A stretch of 11,931 bases of DNA from Methanosaeta sp. NSP1. GTDB taxonomy: Archaea > Halobacteriota > Methanosarcinia > Methanotrichales > Methanotrichaceae. The stretch covers positions 1 to 11,931 of the forward strand of contig NOLC01000039.1 in the NCBI GenBank assembly GCA_002256595.1, written 5' to 3'. Both the position numbers and the translations under genes were made by a program. Shown here one piece after another: positions 6,889-11,931 of the stretch (position 1 is the first letter of the stretch; every line of letters starts with the position of its first letter). The notes beneath the pieces were generated by a model. It was not told the origin of the DNA. It saw nothing but the letters and a program-made list of their open reading frames with translations, and did no database searches.

Positions 6889-7272
6889 ATGATGAAGACG
6901 ATATTGATTCTCTTGAGCCTATTGGCGGTGGTCTCGCTGGCTGCTGCCTATACCCCGGAAGAGCTGAACAACACCAAAACTGGCGCGCAACTTTCCTTCA
7001 AGCTGGGCCAGGCCTTTGAAAAGGCATCCCAGGGAGGAGATGCAGCAGCTTTCAATGCTCTGGTCGATCAATGGAATGCATGGGTTGCCAGCACCTTTGG
7101 CAATGATGCATCTCTGATCATGGAGAAGATGACCGGGCCAATTAATCTGCAAAAGCCCTATTATGCACCAGGCAATAACACGGACGGGCTATGGGAGCGG
7201 ATTTCCTGGGCGGGATTTAAAAATTCACAAATTTTCTATTTTTTACCTTATATTCTAAATTATTCAGTTTAG
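6889..7272 (+). CDS. Small secreted protein, probably with replaced tail
   Basis: This gene encodes 127 residues of unknown function. A clear signal peptide (1-20, ending SLAAA before YTPEE) indicates export. The mature part to about residue 99 is helical and hydrophilic (TGAQLSFKLGQAFEKASQGG, FNALVDQWNAWV, MEKMTGPINLQKPYYAPGNN). I recall similar small proteins in Methanothrix-like genomes that continue beyond the APGNN motif. Here the last 25 or so residues (GFKNSQIFYFLPYILNYSV) are aromatic and Asn-rich, and they are encoded by abruptly AT-rich DNA from about 7211. This suggests the true 3' end was lost to a deletion or insertion. The ATG at 6889 (or 6892) directly begins the signal peptide. 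A perfect AGGAGGT lies at 6854-6860, 28 bases before the ATG, too far for ordinary use. Confidence 0.6.
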   Translation: MMKTILILLSLLAVVSLAAAYTPEELNNTKTGAQLSFKLGQAFEKASQGGDAAAFNALVDQWNAWVASTFGNDASLIMEKMTGPINLQKPYYAPGNNTDGLWERISWAGFKNSQIFYFLPYILNYSV

Positions 7273-7568
7273 ACATTTAATAGGCATTGAAAGCTATGCT
7301 ATAAGCTTTCTTTGGATTGGGTAAGAAGGAGGGAGGCAAAAGTCAGTGATATAGGAAGAGTAGATGGTCGGAGACCTTTGCCAACCATATACGGTAATTG
7401 ACGAAACATATAGGTTTCGCTCTGTTTCGACAGATCCTACAGATGCTTAATCGGATAGCCATGGTTACCACCTGCAAGTTGTTGTATCCGATTGCCGATT
7501 GATGCTACATGCAGAAGCCATTGCAAGCGGAGGACTTCTGCCCAGGTATGGAAGCACAGATTTATCGG
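7273..7568. other. Non-coding convergent region rich in inverted repeats
   Basis: This stretch between convergent genes holds no convincing gene. It contains several perfect inverted repeats. GAAAGCT/AGCTTTC is at 7289-7295 and 7304-7310. GGCAAA/TTTGCC is at 7335-7340 and 7377-7382. CGAAAC at 7402 can pair with GTTTCG at 7414 or, as CGAAACA, with TGTTTCG at 7423. AATCGGATA/TATCCGATT is at 7449-7457 and 7485-7493. GCAGAAG/CTTCTGC is at 7511-7517 and 7535-7541. A tandem CCGATTG pair occupies about 7488-7501. It could be a structured RNA, paired terminators, or remains of a mobile element. No transposase coding was seen. Confidence 0.5.
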
Positions 7569-8030
7569 CTAGCCGTAGAAGACATTGCTGAAGAATTGGA
7601 GAACGCTGCTAGAGAATACCACACTCAATTTTGCCTTTGTAAGGAGATTATCTCCTTCAATCCGCACTTGTCCGAGGTCTTCTTGCTTTTGGAAGGTATC
7701 AATAGGATTATCCGAGCTTCGGATGGTATTTACAGCATTCTCTGTGGTGGTCAAAATGATGCTGGCATCACTAAAGCCGCCTTCTACTGTCTGGTTGATT
7801 CGAGCATTTTCCATAACAAATCCAACACGGAAGACTGATCCGTCGTTCCTAATTACATCTATATTTATCTTCTCGTTGCCTACCAGCCGCTTCAGAATAT
7901 CGGGTGCATTATCGATCTTGCTGTTATAGGAATTGATATTTTCCTGTGTTCCTTCCATGCTATAGGTTATAGCACTTGATAGCGAAATCGAAAGCACTAA
8001 TAATAAAGCCATGGTTAATGCTATCTTCAT
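7569..8030 (-). CDS. Small secreted protein, faint SCP2-like pattern
   Basis: The 153-residue product has a clear signal peptide (1-20, MKIALTMALL through LSSA) and is exported. The mature part alternates strands and helices. IDVIRNDGSVFRVGFVMENA and SIILTTTENAVNTIRSSDNPID lead into LGQVRIEGDNLLTKAKLSVV. The order of a substrate-facing sheet, a (D/S)A..(I/L)..(L/T)T patch, and G.(V/I)(R/K)IEGD..L resembles the sterol carrier protein 2 (SCP2) fold, but similarity is faint and unverified. The start is the ATG at 8030; a TTG two codons upstream is also open. There is no ribosome site. A TTTAAG motif about 30 bases upstream suggests a leaderless message. It is convergent with the 6889 gene across the inverted-repeat region. 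No function is claimed. Confidence 0.65.
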   Translation of the reverse strand: MKIALTMALLLVLSISLSSAITYSMEGTQENINSYNSKIDNAPDILKRLVGNEKINIDVIRNDGSVFRVGFVMENARINQTVEGGFSDASIILTTTENAVNTIRSSDNPIDTFQKQEDLGQVRIEGDNLLTKAKLSVVFSSSVLQFFSNVFYG

Positions 8031-8110
8031 AGCCAATTATGGAAGTATCAAAATGACTTAAATCTGGCGATTGCAGGAAGAAGAATTGTGGATCAGGAAG
8101 AAAGGTAAGC

Positions 8111-8251
8111 ATGGAAGAGAAGGAATACTGGCCTAAACAATTCCGACTCTATCATGCCCCTGTGACAACTTACGGTTTTGTGGGCTGCAAGATCAGGGAT
8201 AGAACAACATGCTTAAACATTCCTGATCATATCAACTCTAAATTTATTTAA
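8111..8251 (+). CDS. Possible 46-residue ORF, doubtful
   Basis: An ATG with AAAGGT about five bases upstream opens 46 codons beginning MEEKEYWPKQFRLYHAPVTT and ending at TAA within an AT-rich promoter-like block. The product has Cys26 and Cys34 and no signal peptide or membrane segment, and I recognise no family. It sits in a 276-base gap between divergent genes. Without homologues it could easily be chance. Confidence 0.2.
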   Translation: MEEKEYWPKQFRLYHAPVTTYGFVGCKIRDRTTCLNIPDHINSKFI

Positions 8252-8294
8252 TTAAATTTCTGCTGAACTTCAAAAAGAAAGTTATTAATATTTC
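8243..8294 (+). promoter_or_regulatory. AT-rich promoter of the YgjP-like gene
   Basis: The block contains the perfect 12-bp palindrome ATTTAATTAAAT (8246-8257), flanked by further AT sequence. A TATA box here would start transcription near 8280, leaving a leader of about 27 bases before the ATG at 8307. A second AT patch (TTATTAATATTT, about 8282-8293) is too close to the start to be the TATA box. Confidence 0.4.
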
Positions 8295-8306
8295 CGAGAT
8301 CAAGCA

Positions 8307-8822
8307 ATGGCCACGAGGCTGCCTTTTATGGAGGTCGTAATAAAAAGGTCTGCGCGACGCAGAAAGACCATCTCGGCCAGGATGGTAGGAGGGGTGATGG
8401 AGGTACTGGCGCCGTCTTCCATATCCGATGCTGCCCTAGCCGGCCACATACAGAAGCTGCGCTCCCGGCTGGAGAGACAGACCTATCCCAAGGACGATAA
8501 TCATCTCCATGAGCGAGCTTGCCTGCTGAATCGCAAATACTTCCAGGGAAGCCTCTGCTGGAACAGCATTCAGTACTCATCAAACCAGGAGCGCAGGCGG
8601 GGTTCATGCAATTGCCTGGCCAGGACCATTCGCATCAGCAGCAATCTGGCTCATCTTCCCCAGTGGGTGGAGGATTATGTGATTGTGCATGAGCTGGCCC
8701 ATCTCATTGAGCCCAATCACGGCCCGAGGTTCAAGGCCCTGGTGCATCGATACCCTCTGGCGGAGCGGGCCATAGGATTTCTCATGGCCAGCGAGAGACT
8801 GCAGAAGAGCAATTCCGGCTAA
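8307..8822 (+). CDS. YgjP/DUF45 (SprT-like) zinc metallopeptidase domain protein
   Basis: This 171-residue protein is full length for the YgjP (DUF45) family of zincin-fold proteins. The zinc site HELAH is followed by NHGPRFKALVHRYP, giving two histidines of HExxH plus the downstream histidine, with catalytic glutamate. The N-terminal part has the typical IKRSARRRKTISARMVGGVMEVLAP segment. YgjP members are presumed metal-dependent peptidases; substrates are mostly unknown, and the bacterial neighbour context often involves restriction enzymes, which is not seen here. No signal peptide, so cytoplasmic. The ATG at 8307 has only a weak GAGAT upstream. It stands alone, convergent with the uspA unit across a stem-loop terminator. 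Confidence 0.85.
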   Translation: MATRLPFMEVVIKRSARRRKTISARMVGGVMEVLAPSSISDAALAGHIQKLRSRLERQTYPKDDNHLHERACLLNRKYFQGSLCWNSIQYSSNQERRRGSCNCLARTIRISSNLAHLPQWVEDYVIVHELAHLIEPNHGPRFKALVHRYPLAERAIGFLMASERLQKSNSG

Positions 8823-8841
8823 AACGAAAAATAAAAGATCT

Positions 8842-8860
8842 GGCCGGTTTTTGACCGGCC
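8842..8860 (-). terminator. Stem-loop terminator of the uspA unit
   Basis: GGCCGGT (8842-8848) and ACCGGCC (8854-8860) form a perfect 7-bp GC-rich stem with a TTTTG loop. On the minus strand the hairpin is followed by a T-rich run (TTTTATTTTTCGTTTT), an intrinsic-terminator layout for the uspA unit. The hairpin could also help end the convergent plus-strand gene, which stops 19 bases before it. Confidence 0.65.
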
Positions 8861-8877
8861 CCCTCTGCGAGGCGATT

Positions 8878-8988
8878 TTAGCTTGAACCTATGAGACTGA
8901 TAACGAAGTAGCCCAGGACGACGCCCAACACGAACACAAGGGCAAAAGAGCTGTAGATCAGAGTTTCACCTAATACAAGTGCTTCCAT
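8878..8988 (-). CDS. 36-residue single-pass membrane peptide after uspA
   Basis: This gene encodes 36 residues with one strongly hydrophobic helix at about 10-33 (LIYSSFALVFVLGVVLGYFV) containing a GVVLG packing motif, a short acidic N-terminus (MEALVLGET) and an SS tail. The ATG is four bases after the uspA stop, and GAGATGA overlapping that stop is a plausible ribosome site, so the two genes should be cotranscribed and coupled. The stem-loop terminator follows 18 bases after the stop codon. I do not recognise the family. The setting suggests a small membrane subunit or a membrane anchor connected to the UspA protein, by context only. Confidence 0.7.
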   Translation of the reverse strand: MEALVLGETLIYSSFALVFVLGVVLGYFVISLIGSS

Positions 8989-8992
8989 AAAC

Positions 8993-9424
8993 TCATCTCA
9001 CTACCAGCACTGGGATCGTGGCCCAGTAGAGAACCTTCTGCACAACGCTGCCGATCAGGAGCTTGGTGGCACCGGATTCGCCGTGGCTTCCCATGACAAT
9101 CAGATCTGCTTTCTCGGCACCGGATGTGTCTATAACCGTGTTTGCCGGCGCGCCGATTCTGACGATGGCATCAACGCTTACGCCCATCTTGGCGCCCATA
9201 GCCTTGATGCTGTCAACAGCCTTTCCGCCTGCGACTTTAAGCTTTTCTTCAACTTCTTTTCTGTCGGACCCAAGCTGCCTTACGGCGCTGGCAATAACGA
9301 CCTCGTTGATTACGTTGAGCGCTATGACCTGCGCGCCTAGTGCCTTGGCGAGCTCCATGCCCTCCTCAGCGGCTTTCATAGATTTGTCTGAGCCATCTGT
9401 GGCGATCAATATCCGCTTGTACAT
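8993..9424 (-). CDS. Universal stress protein (UspA family), ATP-binding type
   Basis: This 143-residue single-domain UspA protein starts MYKRILIATDGSD. It contains the ATP-binding signature G-x2-G-x9-G-S as GSHGESGATKLLIGS, as in Methanocaldococcus MJ0577. It should therefore bind ATP, probably as a homodimer in the cytoplasm. Its exact process is unknown, as for most of the family. The ATG at 9424 is preceded by AGGTGGGATAGG. It has its own TATA box just after the purE stop, so it can be transcribed apart from the purE run. A 36-residue membrane peptide follows within four bases. Confidence 0.93.
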   Translation of the reverse strand: MYKRILIATDGSDKSMKAAEEGMELAKALGAQVIALNVINEVVIASAVRQLGSDRKEVEEKLKVAGGKAVDSIKAMGAKMGVSVDAIVRIGAPANTVIDTSGAEKADLIVMGSHGESGATKLLIGSVVQKVLYWATIPVLVVR

Positions 9425-9460
9425 CCTATCCCACCTTTGGTGCGTTTATCTCACTGACAT

Positions 9461-9470
9461 TGTATAAATA
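9461..9470 (-). promoter_or_regulatory. TATA box of uspA
   Basis: On the minus strand TATTTATACA lies about 40 bases upstream of the uspA ATG and begins immediately after the purE stop codon (TAG, 9472-9474). The expected transcript start is near 9438, with a leader of about 14 bases carrying AGGTGG. Confidence 0.5.
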
Positions 9471-9471
9471 G

Positions 9472-9861
9472 CTATCTTCCCGATTCCAGAATTCTAAGCG
9501 CTAATAGCGCCGCATTTTCTCCATTATCTATGCCCACGCAAGCTACCGGAACTCCCGGTGGCATCTGCACAATTGACAGCAGTGCATCCAGGCCGCCCAG
9601 CTTGGCGCTCACCGGCACTCCTATCACCGGGCGAGAGGTTTTTGAGGCCACGACGCCGGGCAGAGCTGCAGACAGGCCAGCTACGGCGATAAAGACGCGA
9701 GCATCGGTGGCAGATACGAACTCCTCCAGTTCTTTGGGATTTCTGTGGGCGGAGAGAATCCTATGCTCAAAGGAGGCCGCCCGCTCATCAAGTTTGCGCA
9801 GAATCCTGTCCACTATCCCCTGATCCGACTTGGACCCTGATATTATTGCGATATCGACCAT
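9472..9861 (-). CDS. purE: N5-carboxyaminoimidazole ribonucleotide mutase (PurE)
   Basis: PurE moves the carboxyl group to give 4-carboxy-5-aminoimidazole ribonucleotide in purine synthesis. The 129-residue protein has GSKSD near the N-terminus, the signature SAHRNP, then [22 protein letters not shown], and [20 protein letters not shown], all family marks. GLSAALPG is a variant of the usual GGAAHLPG and is common, as I recall, in archaeal PurE. The ATG at 9861 is chosen because GGTGG lies five bases upstream; the GTG nine bases earlier is itself part of that ribosome site. It follows chorismate mutase by 22 bases and is the last gene of the aromatic run. No purK is in the window. Confidence 0.95.
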   Translation of the reverse strand: MVDIAIISGSKSDQGIVDRILRKLDERAASFEHRILSAHRNPKELEEFVSATDARVFIAVAGLSAALPGVVASKTSRPVIGVPVSAKLGGLDALLSIVQMPPGVPVACVGIDNGENAALLALRILESGR

Positions 9862-9883
9862 ATAAGCCACCGCTTCATTTGAT

Positions 9884-10168
9884 CTATCCGCCCTGATTCC
9901 TGCCCTGCAGTTCCTGCTGCTTGTGGACGCTCATGTCGATCAGAGTCTCGAAGATGCTTTTTATGGCTCCTGCATCAAGATTGAGCTCAACCGCCAGGTC
10001 CATGGCATGGGAGAGGACCCATTTCTCCCTATCCGGATCGATGATCGGCCTGCCTTCCGCCCTCTTCACCTCAAAGATCTTTTTAGATATGCCCATGCGG
10101 CGGTGTACCAGGCGTATGATCTGCTCGTCTATGCTCTCCATTTCGCTCCTATGCTCCTTTAGACTCAT
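9884..10168 (-). CDS. Chorismate mutase, AroQ type
   Basis: Chorismate mutase converts chorismate to prephenate on the way to phenylalanine and tyrosine. The 94-residue, all-helical protein matches the stand-alone AroQ class. The N-terminal arginine of [11 protein letters not shown], the RR of [11 protein letters not shown], the lysine of FEVKR, and Asp and Glu in IIDPDREK correspond to active-site Arg11, Arg28, Lys39, Asp48 and Glu52 of the Escherichia coli enzyme. The ATG overlaps the last base of the shikimate kinase stop (TGATG), with GAGGGGA just upstream, so translation is coupled. The partner genes fit one shikimate-pathway transcript. Confidence 0.93.
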   Translation of the reverse strand: MSLKEHRSEMESIDEQIIRLVHRRMGISKKIFEVKRAEGRPIIDPDREKWVLSHAMDLAVELNLDAGAIKSIFETLIDMSVHKQQELQGRNQGG

Positions 10169-11016
10169 CAAGTCCCCTCGCCTTTGGATGCGCCTTTGTT
10201 ATTGGAGTAGGTTCTTATCACCTTTCCGCCCAGAGGCTTCCAGGCCGCCTCAAGTTCCTCAACTTTGCTCTCATCGATTATGGCCGCATAAGACGGTCCG
10301 GTTCCGGAGAGGCTGGCTCCTCTAGCTCCGGCCTGAAGGGCCAGGAGCACAGGCTCGGCAGACAAGCCCAGGGCAGCGCAGTAAGCCAGGCCGTTGATGG
10401 TCATGGCCCGGCCGTAGTCTCCTCTCATGGCCAGATCATAGACCACATCGGCCACCGGAGAAATGAGACGGGAGCGTGAGACGCTGGTCTCGCCGGAGAA
10501 GAGCTTTCGGTCCGGAGAGAGAATCACCACGGGAGTGTCGAACTCCTCCCTCTTCATGAGCATCATCTCTCTATTATCGGTTACCACCACTCCACCCAGC
10601 ATGGAGGCCAGGGCATCGTCAAGTGCACCGGTGATGGTCACCCCAGCCTTCCTGGCCGCAGCAACGCCGATCTTGGCTGCCTCAATTGGATCCATCTCCT
10701 CTTGCAGGGCATCTAGAGTAGCCAGAACGGTGGCATTGGCGGCAGTGCTGCTGCTCTTCAGGCCGCTGGCCACAGGAATATCGCTTTTGGTTCGAACCAC
10801 TGCCCCGTAACTGTATCCCAGCCTCTCCAGGACCATGGCTACGCAGGTCTCTATGAGCCTGGTGTCAAGACCAGGAACGTCTCCTCTTATGGTTCCGGTA
10901 TGGTCCAGCTCCACCTGGGCATAGGTCATGAGGCCTATCCCGAAGGCTGATCCCTTCCAATTGGCCACGGCGTTGAGTATTGTAGCCGCCCCTCCGGCTC
11001 TGCCGCACCCTATCAT
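10168..11016 (-). CDS. Shikimate kinase, archaeal GHMP type
   Basis: This enzyme phosphorylates shikimate with ATP. Archaea use a GHMP-superfamily protein unrelated to bacterial AroK. The 282-residue product has the archaeal start (CGRAGGAATILNAVANWKGS), the GHMP ATP-binding motif PVASGLKSSSTAANA (81-95), the central ARKAGVTITGALDDALASML, and the late glycine motif SLSGTGPSYAAI. The ATG at 11016 overlaps the stop of the NERD-like gene by four bases (ATGA), and its own stop overlaps the chorismate mutase ATG by one base. Two pathway genes in tandem, translationally coupled, strengthen both calls. Confidence 0.95.
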   Translation of the reverse strand: MIGCGRAGGAATILNAVANWKGSAFGIGLMTYAQVELDHTGTIRGDVPGLDTRLIETCVAMVLERLGYSYGAVVRTKSDIPVASGLKSSSTAANATVLATLDALQEEMDPIEAAKIGVAAARKAGVTITGALDDALASMLGGVVVTDNREMMLMKREEFDTPVVILSPDRKLFSGETSVSRSRLISPVADVVYDLAMRGDYGRAMTINGLAYCAALGLSAEPVLLALQAGARGASLSGTGPSYAAIIDESKVEELEAAWKPLGGKVIRTYSNNKGASKGEGT

Positions 11017-11537
11017 GACTGCTCCATCTCCAGTATCTTTTTAAGCGTCTCCAGTTCCCGTACGAAATCGAGCTCTCCACCACGGGTGTATTTGGCTATC
11101 ATCTTGTTCAGGTACTCCAGCTCTGAGATGGAAGAGGCGAAATGGGGCTGGTAGCTGCCCAAATCATAGAGGGGTAGGACCTCCACGCCGCCCTTGCTGG
11201 TCCTCTCCTCCAGGCCCTTGACCACCACGATGAAAGCGAAGCTCTTGTAGCCCAGACCCCTGGAGATGTTCTTGGCCAGGCTGTTCATCTGCTGCACCCT
11301 TCGGGAGGAGAGGGCCTTATAGGCGGCTACGGAGTCCTTGTACTCCACGAACATGGCCGAATCATCGGACCAGAGAAGAGCATCGTACTCCACTACAGCG
11401 ATAGCGTTCTTGAGAGCTACAACATTGAAGAGGACGCCGCGGCACCAGCCGATGTTGAGATGAAGCCTGAAGTCCGCCTCGGAAAGAGGCGTGTCTCTGG
11501 GCTTGAGAACATAGGGCTCGCTGGACAGTTCGATCAT
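11013..11537 (-). CDS. NERD-like / PD-(D/E)xK nuclease-fold protein
   Basis: This 174-residue product shows the core of the PD-(D/E)xK fold. VVEYDALLWSD (Asp52) is followed by AMFVEYKDS, with Glu65 and Lys67 forming E-x-K after a hydrophobic strand. The Asp-to-ExK distance of 13 residues resembles NERD and Holliday-resolvase-type proteins. A later hydrophobic strand (SFAFIVVVKGL) also fits. It is likely a DNA-acting or nuclease-fold protein, but the target is unknown and a structural role is possible. The ATG at 11537 has no strong ribosome site, and CATTTATC about 30 bases upstream suggests a leaderless message. The longer open frame (to 11681) covers the end of the upstream gene and is rejected. 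It overlaps shikimate kinase by four bases. Confidence 0.6.
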   Translation of the reverse strand: MIELSSEPYVLKPRDTPLSEADFRLHLNIGWCRGVLFNVVALKNAIAVVEYDALLWSDDSAMFVEYKDSVAAYKALSSRRVQQMNSLAKNISRGLGYKSFAFIVVVKGLEERTSKGGVEVLPLYDLGSYQPHFASSISELEYLNKMIAKYTRGGELDFVRELETLKKILEMEQS

Positions 11538-11607
11538 CAGATACCACTGTAGACTTTTCAGATAAATGGACTTTTCCGAGCTTATGGCCCTGTGAGAGCG
11601 GATTGGG

Positions 11608-11931
11608 CTAGCCTTGCATGAGATTGAAGGCAAGGTCCAGCAAGGTCCTGGGCCGGGACAGGGCAGTGGCGGCTGCGGCAAAGACTGCCTTTCTGGCGAA
11701 TGAGCCCCCGGATATGAGCCTCTTTCCCGAGATGCCTTTGACCAGCCGATCTATATCTGTATCCTTCATGCCGGCCAGTGTCTGCAAGGATGCCCGGCCC
11801 ATGCGGTACTGCCAGTAGAACTCCCGGTTCCATAGCCTGACATAGCGGGAGAGAGCTCGCCCGGAGACGTCTCTCCTTGCCACGGCCTGGGCGGCCACGC
11901 TGCCGCACAGGCTTCCGGCGCGCATACTGTA
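11608..11931 (-). CDS. Geranylgeranyl reductase family protein, C-terminal part
   Basis: The reading frame is open to the right edge of the window, so this is the last 107 residues of a longer protein. The visible MRAGSLCGSVAAQAVARRDV followed by LSRYVRLWNREFYWQYRMGR matches the C-terminal half of FAD-dependent geranylgeranyl reductases. In those, a G-x-x-AA-E-A-type helix follows the second FAD motif and leads into an L..Y...W(.).E. segment. In archaea such enzymes saturate the isoprenoid chains of membrane lipids. The FAD-binding GxGxxG region must lie outside the window. Its stop is 70 bases before the NERD-like gene. Exact substrate cannot be judged from this part. Confidence 0.7.
   Translation of the reverse strand, partial: YSMRAGSLCGSVAAQAVARRDVSGRALSRYVRLWNREFYWQYRMGRASLQTLAGMKDTDIDRLVKGISGKRLISGGSFARKAVFAAAATALSRPRTLLDLAFNLMQG

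Noticed and set aside
7421..7440. tRNA T-arm resemblance (TTTCGACAGATCC)
   Set aside because: The stem does not pair as a 5-bp T-arm, and no acceptor, D or anticodon arms can be found around it.
7509..7838. 109-codon plus-strand frame
   Set aside because: It is largely antisense to the secreted protein gene at 7569-8030, which has a signal peptide; the frame has no ribosome site and starts inside a hairpin.
11538..11681. Longer start of the NERD-like gene at 11681
   Set aside because: The added Pro/Ser-rich part is the geranylgeranyl reductase gene end in another frame and has no protein-like features.
1..11931. CRISPR array or insertion sequence
   Set aside because: No regularly spaced direct repeats, transposase-like frames or long terminal inverted repeats were seen.

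Overview
The window looks like chromosomal DNA of a methanogenic archaeon, most likely Methanosarcinales and plausibly Methanothrix (Methanosaeta). The seen evidence is an archaeal GHMP-type shikimate kinase, a RimK-type ATP-grasp ligase of the MptN/CofF kind, a geranylgeranyl-reductase-like C-terminus fitting archaeal lipid synthesis, TATA-box promoters at archaeal spacing, oligo-T terminators, and secreted proteins of a methanogen style. The genus is inferred from recall of protein style, not from a search. Almost all genes lie on the minus strand.

Left third (85-4586). A minus-strand operon reads moxR-type AAA+ ATPase (3162), DUF58/VWA protein, then a LarA-family nickel-pincer racemase with its active-site set intact. 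The last two genes overlap by ATGA. Divergent from it is an unlisted 51-residue Cys/Trp/His-rich small protein (3295-3450). Facing that gene, past back-to-back oligo-T tracts, is a secreted cupredoxin-domain protein whose C-terminal copper histidine is replaced by glutamine. A 16-bp palindrome lies over the expected TATA position of its promoter.

Middle (4657-8251). purA (adenylosuccinate synthetase) ends at a T13 tract. Directly upstream of purA is a RimK-family ligase gene that is broken: its two ends are in different frames and about 50 residues of the central ATP-grasp region are missing. Next comes an accessory-looking stretch with a secreted protein whose tail looks replaced by AT-rich sequence, a 296-bp non-coding segment rich in inverted repeats, a second small secreted protein with a faint SCP2-like pattern, and a weak 46-codon ORF.

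Right third (8307-11931). A plus-strand YgjP/DUF45 metallopeptidase converges on a two-gene uspA plus 36-residue membrane peptide unit, with a stem-loop terminator between them. To the right is a compact minus-strand run: geranylgeranyl reductase family protein (cut by the window edge), NERD-like nuclease-fold protein, shikimate kinase, chorismate mutase and purE. Most of these genes overlap or nearly touch. They put aromatic amino acid and purine synthesis side by side.

No tRNA, rRNA, CRISPR array, transposase or integrase was seen.
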